This document shows, in pieces, positions 24,446 through 33,203 of a DNA stretch of 64,000 bases (positions are counted from its first letter, which is position 1; the number at the start of each line of letters is the position of its first letter). The notes beneath the pieces are model-generated. The model was given only the letters and a program-made list of their open reading frames with translations. It ran no database searches and had not been told where the DNA came from. The stretch spans positions 330,049 to 394,048 of the forward strand of contig CAJTMW010000002.1 of the NCBI GenBank assembly GCA_910577275.1, read 5' to 3'. Both the position numbers and the translations under genes were made by a program. The stretch is from an uncultured Lachnospiraceae bacterium (GTDB lineage: Bacteria; Bacillota; Clostridia; Lachnospirales; Lachnospiraceae).

Positions 24446-27085
24446 ATGAAACCATATGGCGTAAACGAATTGCGCAAAATGTTTTTGGAATTTTTTGAGA
24501 GCAAGGGGCATCTTGCAATGAAAAGCTTTTCCCTTGTCCCCCACAATGACAACAGCCTGCTTTTGATTAATTCAGGCATGGCGCCCTTAAAGCCTTATTT
24601 TACGGGGCAGGAGATTCCACCCAGAAGGAGGGTGACCACCTGCCAGAAGTGTATCCGTACCGGAGATATCGAGAACATCGGCAAAACCGCCCGTCACGGC
24701 ACCTTTTTTGAAATGCTGGGAAACTTTTCTTTCGGCGATTATTTTAAGAGAGAGGCCATTAACTGGACCTGGGAATTCTTAACGGAAGTAGTGGGCCTTG
24801 ACGCAGAGCGGCTTTATCCGTCTGTCTATCTGGAGGATGACGAGGCCTTTGACATCTGGAATAAGGAAATCGGGATTCCGAAGGAGAGGATTTTCCGCTT
24901 CGGCAAGGAGGATAATTTCTGGGAGCATGGCTCAGGCCCCTGTGGTCCCTGCTCGGAGGTTTACTATGACAGAGGCGAGAAGTACGGCTGCGGCAAGCCG
25001 GGCTGTACCGTGGGCTGTGACTGCGACAGATATATTGAAGTGTGGAACGACGTATTTACCCAGTTTGACAATGACGGCAAGGGGAATTATTCGGAGCTTG
25101 AGCAGAAAAACATCGATACCGGTATGGGGCTGGAGCGTCTTGCGGCGGTGGTTCAGGATGTGGATTCCATTTTTGACGTGGATACCATTCGCGCGCTCCG
25201 CGACAGAGTATGCGAGATTTCCGGCAAGGAATATAAGAAAGAATATAAATGGGATGTTTCCATCCGTATCGTGACGGACCATGTGCGTTCCGCAACCTTC
25301 ATGATTTCCGACGGCATTATGCCCACAAACGAGGGCAGAGGCTATGTCCTGCGGAGAATTATCCGCCGTGCGGCCCGCCATGGAAGACTGCTGGGCATTG
25401 AGGGCACATTCCTTGCAGGGCTTAGCAACACCGTGATTGAGGGAAGTAAGGACGGCTATCCCGAGCTGGAGGAAAAGAAGGATTTTATTTTCAATGTCCT
25501 TACCCAGGAGGAAAATAAATTCAACAAGACCATCGACCAGGGCCTTGGTATTTTGAGCGATATGGAGGAGGCAATGGCAAAGGAGGGCAAAAACACGCTT
25601 TCCGGCGAGGACGCTTTCCGCTTGTATGACACGTACGGATTCCCTCTTGACCTTACCATGGAAATTCTGGAGGAAAAGGGCATCGGCGTGGACGAGGAAG
25701 GCTTCAAGGCGGCCATGCAGAAGCAGAAGGATACGGCGAGGGCGGCCCGCAAGGTTACCAATTACATGGGCGCGGACGTGACTATCTATGAGTCCATTGA
25801 CCCGGCCATCACCACGGAATTCGTGGGCTATGACCATTTAAATTATGATTCGGAAATTACGGTGCTCACCACGGAAACGGAGCTGGTCAGTGCATTGACC
25901 GACGGCGAGACGGGCACGATTATCGTGAAGGAGACGCCTTTTTACGCCACCATGGGCGGACAAAGCGGCGACAATGGAATCATTACCTGCCCGGACGGCG
26001 AATTTCAGGTGGAGGACACCATTAAGCTTCTCGGCGGCAAGGTGGGCCATATCGGACGCATGGTAAAAGGGATGCTGAAGGTCGGAGATAAGGTGACGCT
26101 TAAGGTAAATGAGGAAAACAGAAGCGATACCTGTAAAAATCACAGCGCCACCCATCTTCTCCAGAAAGCCCTGCGCAGCGTGCTTGGCACCCATGTGGAG
26201 CAGAAAGGCTCCTTTGTAAACGGAGACGGACTGCGTTTCGATTTCAGCCATTTCTCCGCCATGACGCCTGAGGAAATTGGCAGAGTTGAAAGGATGGTCA
26301 ATGAAAAGATTGCCGAAGCCGTCTGTGTGGAGACAAAGGTGATGAGCCTTGACGAGGCCAAAAAGACAGGAGCAATGGCGCTTTTCGGCGAAAAATACGG
26401 AGAGTCCGTGCGGGTGGTTTCCATGGGAGACTTTTCCACGGAGCTTTGCGGCGGCACTCACGTTGCAAATACTTCGTCCATTATGCTGTTTAAAATTGTT
26501 TCCGAGAGCGGAATCGCGGCGGGCGTCCGCAGAATAGAAGCCCTTACGGGAAAAGGCGTGCTTGCCTGGTATGCCGGCCTTGAAAAAACGCTTGCAGAGG
26601 CGGCGGCTTTAGTGAAAGCGCAGCCCTCGGAGCTTCCGGCGAAAGTCGGACATCTGCTTTCCGAGATGAAAGCCCTTCGGAGCGAAAACGAGGCGTTAAA
26701 GAGCAAGGCGGCCAAGGATGCCCTGGGAGACGTGATGAATCAGGTGTCGGAGGTCAGGGGAGTAAAGCTCCTTGCCGCCAGAGTGGCGGGCGTGGATATG
26801 AACGGCCTGCGCGATTTGGGCGACCAGTTAAAGTCAAAGCTTGGCGAGGGCGTGATTTTGCTTGTCTCCGATAAGGACGGAAAGGTTAACATGGTAGCCA
26901 TGGCAACGCAGGAAGCCATGGACAGAGGAGCCCATGCCGGCAATTTGATTAAGGGCGTTGCCGGAAAGGTCGGCGGAGGAGGAGGCGGAAGACCGAACAT
27001 GGCCCAGGCCGGCGGGAAGAATCCGGAGGGCATCGACGACGCCATAGCGGAGGCCGCGGGGGTGCTTGAAGGGCAGATTAAGTAA
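24446..27085 (+). CDS. alaS: Alanyl-tRNA synthetase
   Basis: The 879-residue class II synthetase charges tRNA-Ala and proofreads Ser/Gly. The catalytic domain opens with MKPYGVNELRKMFLEFFESK. The editing domain carries HSATHLL and CGGTHV zinc/active-site motifs, and the C-terminal part ends in a glycine-rich DHHA1 segment (GGGGGGRPNMAQAGG). I use ATG 24446, which follows AGGAGATG; an in-frame ATG 6 codons earlier has no proper ribosome site. The gene is intact, follows glyQS closely and is closed by a strong terminator. Confidence 0.98.
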   Translation: MKPYGVNELRKMFLEFFESKGHLAMKSFSLVPHNDNSLLLINSGMAPLKPYFTGQEIPPRRRVTTCQKCIRTGDIENIGKTARHGTFFEMLGNFSFGDYFKREAINWTWEFLTEVVGLDAERLYPSVYLEDDEAFDIWNKEIGIPKERIFRFGKEDNFWEHGSGPCGPCSEVYYDRGEKYGCGKPGCTVGCDCDRYIEVWNDVFTQFDNDGKGNYSELEQKNIDTGMGLERLAAVVQDVDSIFDVDTIRALRDRVCEISGKEYKKEYKWDVSIRIVTDHVRSATFMISDGIMPTNEGRGYVLRRIIRRAARHGRLLGIEGTFLAGLSNTVIEGSKDGYPELEEKKDFIFNVLTQEENKFNKTIDQGLGILSDMEEAMAKEGKNTLSGEDAFRLYDTYGFPLDLTMEILEEKGIGVDEEGFKAAMQKQKDTARAARKVTNYMGADVTIYESIDPAITTEFVGYDHLNYDSEITVLTTETELVSALTDGETGTIIVKETPFYATMGGQSGDNGIITCPDGEFQVEDTIKLLGGKVGHIGRMVKGMLKVGDKVTLKVNEENRSDTCKNHSATHLLQKALRSVLGTHVEQKGSFVNGDGLRFDFSHFSAMTPEEIGRVERMVNEKIAEAVCVETKVMSLDEAKKTGAMALFGEKYGESVRVVSMGDFSTELCGGTHVANTSSIMLFKIVSESGIAAGVRRIEALTGKGVLAWYAGLEKTLAEAAALVKAQPSELPAKVGHLLSEMKALRSENEALKSKAAKDALGDVMNQVSEVRGVKLLAARVAGVDMNGLRDLGDQLKSKLGEGVILLVSDKDGKVNMVAMATQEAMDRGAHAGNLIKGVAGKVGGGGGGRPNMAQAGGKNPEGIDDAIAEAAGVLEGQIK

Positions 27086-27107
27086 GAAAATTCAAAGAAA
27101 TAATCGG

Positions 27108-27155
27108 GAGAACGCCGTTTGCAAAAGCAGTGACAGGGAACGGCGTTCTCTTTTT
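27108..27155 (+). terminator. Intrinsic terminator after alaS
   Basis: GAGAACGCCGTT (27108-27119) pairs with AACGGCGTTCTC (27139-27150) as a perfect 12-bp stem, and TTTTT follows. Confidence 0.93.
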
Positions 27156-27279
27156 GGATTTGGTCGGATATTGCAGAAGAATATTTTTTATGATATGCTT
27201 GTTATAACAGAGAAAAGAGCCGGATTTTAGAGATACGTAAGAAACGCATAACGCAACCTATGATAAGGCGGTGGTTCCC

Positions 27280-28263
27280 ATGGGGATAAAAGATACGGCA
27301 ACTGCAAAATATATGAGGCAGAATGAAATATTTGCCGATGCATTTAATTATTTTGTGTATAACGGAAGGCAGGTTATTACACCGGACAGTCTGGAGGAAC
27401 TGGATACAAGAGAGATAGATGTTCCTTATGGCGGTAAAGACGGTGCTCAGTTGCCGGTTCAGCGAACAAGAGATGTAATCAGAAGCGTTACCGCAATGAC
27501 GGACAGGAAAAGGGCGTATCTGGTACTGGCAATTGAAAATCAGTCCAATATTCATTATGCGATGGCGGTGAAGAATATGGTTTATGACGCCCTGCAATAT
27601 GCAAAGCAGGTAGAAAGGGCGGTCTTTTCCCATAAGCAGTCGGGAGATTACAAAAATGCCGGAAGCGATGATTATCTTTCAGGATTTATGAAAGAAGACA
27701 GACTTATGCCGGTTGTGACTCTGGTTATTTACTTTGGTTCTAAAGAGTGGGATGGACCGGTGTCCATCCATGAAATGTTTGAGGAACAGGATGCGGATAT
27801 TCTTACATTTGTACCCGATTATAAGATTAATCTGATTGCTCCGGCGGCAATAAAGGATGATGAGTTTGATAAATTCCACACTACTTTGAAGGAAGTTTTA
27901 AGTTTTATCAAATATTCCCAAAATGCAGATAAACTGACGGAGATTGTGGAAAATAATGAGGGCTTCCGGCATCTGAAAAGAAATGAAGTTAATGTACTGA
28001 ACGCCTGTGTAAATGCGAAACTGACAATAAATAGGAAGAAGGAGGAATGTGACGTGTGTCTTGCAATGCAGACGATTGCTGACAGAGCTGCAGAAAAAGC
28101 GGCGGCGGAGGCAGCGGCGAAAGCAGCGGATGAGCAGAATATCAGAACCTTACAAAACAGCATCAGAAACTTAATGGAAAGGATGGGGTGGAGCGCGGAG
28201 CAGAGTATGGAGGCCATCGGTGTTTCCGACAGCGACAAAAAGCGGCTGGCTCTCTATTTCTAG
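27280..28263 (+). CDS. Rpn-family recombination-promoting nuclease/putative transposase
   Basis: The 327-residue protein matches the Rpn/PD-(D/E)XK family formerly called transposase_31: an N-terminal NEIFADAFNYFVYNGRQVI, a core strand LAIENQSNIHYAMAVKNMVYDALQY (E and Q of the nuclease core), and PVVTLVIYFG. E. coli Rpn proteins are DNA endonucleases that stimulate RecA-independent recombination. The C-terminus contains an Ala/Glu-rich helix (EKAAAEAAAKAADEQ) and an LMERMGWSAEQSMEAIGV tail, common in Clostridial members. AAGGCGGTGG precedes ATG 27280. No inverted repeats or target duplications flank it, so it is not an obvious insertion sequence. It is a single gene between terminator 27108-27155 and rpsU. 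Confidence 0.88.
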   Translation: MGIKDTATAKYMRQNEIFADAFNYFVYNGRQVITPDSLEELDTREIDVPYGGKDGAQLPVQRTRDVIRSVTAMTDRKRAYLVLAIENQSNIHYAMAVKNMVYDALQYAKQVERAVFSHKQSGDYKNAGSDDYLSGFMKEDRLMPVVTLVIYFGSKEWDGPVSIHEMFEEQDADILTFVPDYKINLIAPAAIKDDEFDKFHTTLKEVLSFIKYSQNADKLTEIVENNEGFRHLKRNEVNVLNACVNAKLTINRKKEECDVCLAMQTIADRAAEKAAAEAAAKAADEQNIRTLQNSIRNLMERMGWSAEQSMEAIGVSDSDKKRLALYF

Positions 28264-28322
28264 CGCTTTGTATAAGTATAGAAGAAAAATGCGATTTATT
28301 TCCTTAAATTTCAAAGAAATAA

Positions 28323-28350
28323 TTGACGCATAAAAAATTTGTGGTATAAT
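28323..28350 (+). promoter_or_regulatory. Promoter for rpsU
   Basis: TTGACG (28323-28328) and a perfect TATAAT (28345-28350) have a 16-base spacer. Just downstream is a palindrome, GTGTATC-AG-GATACAC, at 28358-28373, near the expected transcript start. Confidence 0.8.
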
Positions 28351-28434
28351 GACAAGTGTGTATCAGGATACACAATAAAAACCCGTATCAGTCGTTGTTA
28401 CCGGAAGGGGACTGAAGGGAGGGCAGAGTGTAGG

Positions 28435-28611
28435 ATGTCAAATGTAATCGTTAAAGAAAATGAAACTTTAGATAGCGCTTTACGACGCTTTAAAAGAAGT
28501 TGTGCGAAAGCTGGTATTCAGCAGGAGATTCGTAAGAGAGAGCATTACGAGAAACCCAGCGTAAGACGTAAAAAGAAATCTGAAGCGGCAAGAAAACGCA
28601 AATACAATTAA
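28435..28611 (+). CDS. rpsU: 30S ribosomal protein S21
   Basis: The 58-residue basic protein starts MSNVIVKENETLDSALRRFK and ends with the Arg/Lys-rich tail RRKKKSEAARKRKYN, which is characteristic of bS21. It joins the 30S platform near the 16S 3' end and aids initiation. I use ATG 28435; a longer open frame upstream lacks S21-like sequence. It has its own promoter and a terminator directly after it, so it is monocistronic. Confidence 0.97.
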   Translation: MSNVIVKENETLDSALRRFKRSCAKAGIQQEIRKREHYEKPSVRRKKKSEAARKRKYN

Positions 28612-28626
28612 TGATTATGAGCAAAG

Positions 28627-28660
28627 TAAAGTCCTTGAATTTCCAAGGACTTTATTGTCT
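28627..28660 (+). terminator. Intrinsic terminator after rpsU
   Basis: TAAAGTCCTTG (28627-28637) pairs with CAAGGACTTTA (28644-28654), and TTGTCTTT follows. Confidence 0.9.
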
Positions 28661-28702
28661 TTATAGGGAGTCTTAGGAAATTCTTAAGAAAGGGCTGATA
28701 TT

Positions 28703-29296
28703 ATGTGGACGAGGGAAATATTTGACACGGACGTATATCACCTGATTGCAGCGTTTATTATCTATAGCATGATAGGATGGCTGGTAGAATCCATATATAT
28801 GTCGTTTTGCAATAAAAAATTAACCAACCGGGGCTTCGGGCGCGGACCGTTCTGCCCGATTTACGGCTTTGGAGGGGTAATCGGCTATCTGGTGCTGCGT
28901 CCTTTAAGTGAAAATCCGGTGCAGTTATATCTGGCAGGCGCATTTCTTGCCACTTTGTTTGAGTTCCTTGTGGGAAAGCTGATGCTGCGGCTTTTCGGGG
29001 AAGTGTGGTGGGATTATAACGAAAAGCCCTGTAATTACAAGGGGATTATCTGCCTTGAGAGTACGATTGCCTGGGGCTTTTATGCGATTATCATTGTAAC
29101 CTTCCTGCATAAGAGAGTGCTGGGACTGGTGGACAGGTATGACATGAGAGTGGGAATCTGGGTATGCAGAATCGTATTCCTTATAGTGACGGCGGATTAC
29201 CTGATAAAGCTGATGCAGATATTCAATATCAGCTTAAAGGAGCAGAAAGACAGGCTGATGGACGCCTATGAGGCGTTTCGCGCCAGATGGTATTAA
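28703..29296 (+). CDS. PF06541-family membrane protein (putative ABC transporter type IV)
   Basis: The 197-residue protein has four to five hydrophobic helices and the characteristic opening FIIYSMIGWLVESIYMSF, followed by KLTNRGFGRGPFCPIYGFG, the conserved GP-x-CPIYG signature of this family. The family is labelled a putative ABC transporter permease, but no ATPase partner lies nearby, so transport is unproven. The C-terminal cytoplasmic tail is basic and aromatic. AAAGGGC precedes the ATG weakly. It stands between rpsU and a D,D-carboxypeptidase in the same direction. Confidence 0.88.
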   Translation: MWTREIFDTDVYHLIAAFIIYSMIGWLVESIYMSFCNKKLTNRGFGRGPFCPIYGFGGVIGYLVLRPLSENPVQLYLAGAFLATLFEFLVGKLMLRLFGEVWWDYNEKPCNYKGIICLESTIAWGFYAIIIVTFLHKRVLGLVDRYDMRVGIWVCRIVFLIVTADYLIKLMQIFNISLKEQKDRLMDAYEAFRARWY

Positions 29297-29366
29297 GGCG
29301 GACGTGCATTTTATAATTAAATAAAACATATCCATAGTAATAGAATACATAAGGGAGAGCGATTAC

Positions 29367-30533
29367 GTGAGTAAATATTTTAAAGTAACCCTGTGCTATG
29401 TGATATGTTTTATTTTTTTGCTGATGACGCCGGTAAATGCGTTTGCGGCGCCGGCTCTGGAAGCACCGTCTTATATACTGATGGAGGCTTCCACAGGGCA
29501 GATTATCTGCGAGCAGAATGCAGGAGAGAGGCGGAGCCCGGCAAGTATTACGAAAATCATGACATTGATTGTGATTTTCGACCATCTGGGTACGGGAAGG
29601 GTGCGGCTTGACAGCGAGGTTATGACCAGCGCCTATGCGAAGTCCATGGGAGGTTCCCAGGTATTTCTGGAGGAAGGCGAGGTTCAGAGTCTGGAGACCA
29701 TTATTAAATGTATCGCCGTGGCCTCCGGGAATGACGCCAGCGTGGCGGCGGCGGAATTTATTGCAGGCAGCGAGCAGGAGTTTGTAGCGCTGATGAACAA
29801 GAGGGCGGAGGAGCTTGGTCTTACCGACACACATTTTGAGGACTGTTGCGGGCTTAGCGAGTCCGACAATCACTACACTTCCGCAAAAGACGTGGCGATT
29901 ATGTCCCGTGAGCTGATTACAAAGTATCCCCAGATTCTGGATTACACAAAAATCTGGATGGAGGACATTACCCATGTAACGACTCAGGGAACCAGCAACT
30001 TTACCCTTTCAAGCACCAATAAGCTGCTGAAAATGTACGAGTGGACGACAGGGCTTAAGACCGGCTCCACCAGCAAGGCGCTTTACTGCCTTTCAGCCAC
30101 CGCAAGCAAGGACAACATTGATTTGATTGCAGTAGTAATGGGCTCGCCCAGCAATAAGACGCGCTTTCAGGACGCCATGTCGCTTTTAAATTACGGCTAC
30201 AGCGTCAGCGCCCTTTATGAGGATGCCAATACGGAGCAGCTTCCCTCCATACCCGTCAAGGGAGGAGTTACGGACGAGGCGGCGCTTGTTTACAAGGGGC
30301 CTTTCCGTTATCTGGATATTGCGGGGAGCGACCTTGGCAGCATTGAAAAGACCATTTCCCTGCCTGCGGAGATAACGGCTCCCATAGCGAGAGGCGACGC
30401 CGTGGGAGAGGCTGTTTACAAGCTGAACGGACAGAGAATCGGAAGCGTTTCCATTTTGTCGGACGTGACTATCGATAAAGCGGGATATAAGGACTATCTG
30501 ATGAAGGTCTGGAGGCTGTATTGCGGGCTGTGA
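29367..30533 (+). CDS. D-alanyl-D-alanine carboxypeptidase (DacF/PBP5-like)
   Basis: The 388-residue serine peptidase removes the terminal D-Ala from peptidoglycan stem peptides outside the membrane. A signal peptide (about 1-26, VTLCYVICFIFLLM...NAFA) is followed by the three active-site motifs: SITK in SPASITKIM (S-x-x-K), SGN in ASGNDAS, and KTG in LKTGSTSK. The PBP5 C-terminal beta domain follows, and the end (DYLMKVWRLYCGL) may be an amphipathic membrane-binding tail. The start is GTG 29367 behind AAGGGAGAG. The length and motifs fit the sporulation/vegetative DacF group. A second paralogue lies at 33859-35202. Confidence 0.93.
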   Translation: MSKYFKVTLCYVICFIFLLMTPVNAFAAPALEAPSYILMEASTGQIICEQNAGERRSPASITKIMTLIVIFDHLGTGRVRLDSEVMTSAYAKSMGGSQVFLEEGEVQSLETIIKCIAVASGNDASVAAAEFIAGSEQEFVALMNKRAEELGLTDTHFEDCCGLSESDNHYTSAKDVAIMSRELITKYPQILDYTKIWMEDITHVTTQGTSNFTLSSTNKLLKMYEWTTGLKTGSTSKALYCLSATASKDNIDLIAVVMGSPSNKTRFQDAMSLLNYGYSVSALYEDANTEQLPSIPVKGGVTDEAALVYKGPFRYLDIAGSDLGSIEKTISLPAEITAPIARGDAVGEAVYKLNGQRIGSVSILSDVTIDKAGYKDYLMKVWRLYCGL

Positions 30534-30635
30534 ATGTATGGTTGAATGGTGCCAGGCATAAAAATACAGGCTGTGAAGTTATAATAGACGGCGAACTTTG
30601 GTTATGATATACTTGATATGATTTAAACAGCAGAC

Positions 30636-30678
30636 AAATAAGGACGCAAGTCTACCGTATATGGCTTACGTCCTTATT
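30636..30678. terminator. Long hairpin, probable terminator after the carboxypeptidase
   Basis: AAATAAGGACG (30636-30646) and CGTCCTTATTT (30668-30678) form a perfect 11-bp stem, with a further CAAG/CTTA partial pairing inside. It is about 100 bases after the stop codon and 40 bases before the phosphoesterase gene. The T-run is short, so it could instead be a leader element of the next gene. Confidence 0.55.
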
Positions 30679-30718
30679 TATTCGCAGGAAGGAAAACATT
30701 TTTGTAAATGTATACGTT

Positions 30719-31567
30719 ATGATGGTTATTACTTTATTGTCGGTTATTGCGGCTTTCTTTCTGGCTGTGATGGCTGTGGACTGCAATCGTTTCGTGATAA
30801 GAAATTATAGCTGCAGGGTGGAGAAGCTGAAAAAAAGCGGCAGGATTATTCTGCTATCCGACCTGCACAATAAATCCTTCGGGGAGAAAAATGAAAAGCT
30901 GCTATCGGCTGTCCGCAGGCTTTCCCCGGATATGATTCTAATTGCGGGAGATATGTATACCGCTGAAAAAAACGGTGACACTGACACGGCGGCGGAGCTT
31001 GTGTGCGCCCTTGCGGCGGATTACCCGGTTTATTACGGCAACGGGAACCATGAACAGAAGACTGCCTTTGACACTGAAAAGTTCGGGGATATGTATCAAA
31101 AATTTTCGAAAAAAATAGAAAAGGCAGGCGTTTGCCATCTTGTCAATGAGAAGGTGTATCTTCCGGCATTTAATATGGATATTTACGGCGCTGAAATCGG
31201 GTGGGATTATTACGGTAAATTTCAGCATGGGAAAATGGAGACTTCTTATCTGGACAGGCTTATCGGAAAACCGGACAAAACAAGGGCAACGGTTCTGATT
31301 GCCCATAATCCCAAATACTTTGAGGTGTATGCCGGATGGGGAGCCGGGCTAGTGGTGTCCGGCCATGTCCATGGCGGGCTGATGCGCCTCCCGTTTCTTG
31401 GAGGAGTGATTTCACCGGCTTTGAAGCTGTTCCCGAAATATGACGGCGGGGAATTTCATGAGGGAAGGTCTGCGCTTATTCTGGGGCGGGGGCTGGGAAC
31501 CCATACCCTTCCCATAAGGATATTCAATCCGGGAGAAGTGGTGGTAATTGATATAGCGCCGGGTTGA
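30719..31567 (+). CDS. Membrane-anchored metallophosphoesterase (YaeI/YkuE-like)
   Basis: The 282-residue calcineurin-like phosphoesterase has one N-terminal helix (VITLLSVIAAFFLAVMAV) for membrane attachment. The complete metal-binding set follows: SDLHNK (D-x-H), AGDMY (GD), GNGNHE (GNH) and SGHVHGG (GH-x-H). Related proteins such as YaeI and LpxH-like enzymes hydrolyse lipid or nucleotide phosphodiesters; the exact substrate is unknown. Two adjacent in-frame ATGs open the gene, and the ribosome site is weak. It is separated by 173 bases from deoC. Confidence 0.9.
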   Translation: MMVITLLSVIAAFFLAVMAVDCNRFVIRNYSCRVEKLKKSGRIILLSDLHNKSFGEKNEKLLSAVRRLSPDMILIAGDMYTAEKNGDTDTAAELVCALAADYPVYYGNGNHEQKTAFDTEKFGDMYQKFSKKIEKAGVCHLVNEKVYLPAFNMDIYGAEIGWDYYGKFQHGKMETSYLDRLIGKPDKTRATVLIAHNPKYFEVYAGWGAGLVVSGHVHGGLMRLPFLGGVISPALKLFPKYDGGEFHEGRSALILGRGLGTHTLPIRIFNPGEVVVIDIAPG

Positions 31568-31618
31568 CTGGAATTTTTATACATGATAAAATCATTCCTG
31601 CGGGCATTTTGCGGGGGT

Positions 31619-31701
31619 GCCGAGATTTCAGAGAAGAAAAGGCGTCCTGCAAACTTTTGCATGTGCGAACGGGGAAATGAAGTTATGCGCACGGCCTCGG
31701 C
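31619..31701 (+). ncRNA. Candidate structured leader before deoC (three-way junction)
   Basis: GCCGAG (31619-31624) pairs with CTCGGC (31696-31701). Inside are a hairpin TGCAA/TTGCA (31648-31652 and 31657-31661) and another, GTGCG/CGCAC (31663-31667 and 31688-31692). The layout is that of a junction RNA 39 bases upstream of the deoC ATG. It matches no riboswitch class that I know. It could be chance complementarity. Confidence 0.3.
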
Positions 31702-31740
31702 AAAGCTGGGTCCAAAAAGCAGCGCAGAAATGAGGAAAAC

Positions 31741-32376
31741 ATGAATACAAAATTATTTGACCATACAATATTGAAAGCGGAAGCCACTAAAGAAGCGGTA
31801 AAGAAGATTTGCGACGAGGCGAAGGAGTACGGTTTTATGTCTGTCTGCGTCAACGGCTATTATACCGCATATGCTGCCGGGGAGCTTAAGGGGACGGACG
31901 TGAAGGTCTGCACGGTTGTGGGATTTCCTTTAGGACAGATGGCAACACAGGCCAAAGCGGCGGAGACTGCCATCGCCGTGAAGGACGGAGCGGACGAGAT
32001 TGATATGGTGATTAATGTGGGGGCGCTTAAAGACGGATTATATGATGTGGTGAGAGATGATATCCGTGAGGTGAAAAAGGCCTGCAGCGGCGCGCTTCTT
32101 AAAGTGATTATTGAGACCTGCCTTCTGACAGACGAGGAAAAGGTGAAGGCCTGCGAGCTTGCAAAGGAGGCCGGCGCTGATTTTGTAAAGACCTCCACCG
32201 GATTTTCCACAGGAGGGGCAAAAGCGGAGGACGTGGCGCTGATGCGTAAGACTGTGGGCAGCAAGATGGGAGTGAAGGCTTCCGGGGGCATCCGGGATAA
32301 GGAAACGGCTATGGCGATGGAGAAGGCCGGGGCGAGCAGATTAGGGACGAGCCAGACGGTGGCGATTTGCAGATAG
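31741..32376 (+). CDS. deoC: Deoxyribose-phosphate aldolase
   Basis: The 211-residue TIM-barrel aldolase splits 2-deoxyribose-5-phosphate into glyceraldehyde-3-phosphate and acetaldehyde in deoxynucleoside catabolism. The Schiff-base Lys is in FVKTSTGFSTGGA, the second conserved Lys in VKASGGIRDKETA, and the proton-relay Asp in DEIDMVINVGAL. GAGGAAAAC precedes the ATG. It is followed after 13 bases by scpA, apparently a chance operon partner, while other deoxynucleoside genes are absent here. Confidence 0.96.
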   Translation: MNTKLFDHTILKAEATKEAVKKICDEAKEYGFMSVCVNGYYTAYAAGELKGTDVKVCTVVGFPLGQMATQAKAAETAIAVKDGADEIDMVINVGALKDGLYDVVRDDIREVKKACSGALLKVIIETCLLTDEEKVKACELAKEAGADFVKTSTGFSTGGAKAEDVALMRKTVGSKMGVKASGGIRDKETAMAMEKAGASRLGTSQTVAICR

Positions 32377-32389
32377 AAAGAGACGGAAA

Positions 32390-33133
32390 ATGGCAATATC
32401 GGTAAAGCTGCAGGCTTTTGAAGGCCCCCTTGATTTGCTTTTGCATCTGATAGAGAAGAACAAAGTGGATATCTATGACATTCCGATTGTGGAGATAACC
32501 GCCCAGTATCTGGATTACATAAAGGCCATGGAAACGGAAGACATGAATATCATGAGCGAATTTCTCGTCATGGCAGCCACTTTGCTGGAAATCAAGTGCA
32601 AAATGCTCCTTCCAAGGGAAGTGAACGAGGAGGGGGAGGAGGAAGACCCCCGGGCGGAGCTTGTTCAAAAGCTGCTGGAATATAAAATGTATAAGTATAT
32701 GTCCTATGAGCTGAAGGACAGGCAGATGGATGCTGCGCTGACTCTGTTCAAGGGGAAGACCCTCCCGAAGGAGGTGGAGGATTACAATCCGCCAGTGGAT
32801 ATGGAAACGCTTATCGGGGACGCCAGCCTTGCAAAGCTTCAGGAGCTGTTTAAAATGGTGATGAAGCGGCAGGAGGACAAAATCGACCCTGTAAGGAGTA
32901 AGTTCGGCCAGATTGAAAAGGACGAGGTGGATATGGATATCAAGACCTCCTATGTGGAGGACTATATTCTTTCCCACAGGACGTTCAGCTTCCGGGAGCT
33001 TCTGGAAAAACAAAAAAGCAAAATGGAAATCATCGTCACTTTTCTTGTGATACTGGAAATGATGAAGGTGGGGAAGATTTCCATCACTCAGGAAGATATT
33101 TTCGAGGATATTATCATTACGTCGTGCATTTAA
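32390..33133 (+). CDS. scpA: Segregation and condensation protein A
   Basis: The 247-residue kleisin links the SMC heads and recruits ScpB in the SMC-ScpAB complex that organises and separates the chromosome. The start is typical (VKLQAFEGPLDLLLHLIEKNKVDIYDIPI), and the C-terminal winged helix ends VTFLVILEMMKVGKISITQEDIFEDI. The middle is acidic and flexible. It overlaps no neighbour. The scpB start is 70 bases downstream. Confidence 0.97.
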   Translation: MAISVKLQAFEGPLDLLLHLIEKNKVDIYDIPIVEITAQYLDYIKAMETEDMNIMSEFLVMAATLLEIKCKMLLPREVNEEGEEEDPRAELVQKLLEYKMYKYMSYELKDRQMDAALTLFKGKTLPKEVEDYNPPVDMETLIGDASLAKLQELFKMVMKRQEDKIDPVRSKFGQIEKDEVDMDIKTSYVEDYILSHRTFSFRELLEKQKSKMEIIVTFLVILEMMKVGKISITQEDIFEDIIITSCI

Positions 33134-33203
33134 AACGAAGGGGTGCGCGGCAGGAGAAGAAAGATTTCCTGCTTGATTCAAATGCACGGAAAAGGGGAGT
33201 AAG

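Noticed and set aside
27156..28322. Complete insertion sequence around the Rpn gene
   Set aside because: No terminal inverted repeats or direct target repeats are visible on either side.
30636..30678. Possible purine riboswitch, because AAG-TCTACCG resembles the conserved TCTACC junction
   Set aside because: The expected ATATAA junction and two loop-loop stems are missing. The sequence forms a single long hairpin better explained as a terminator.
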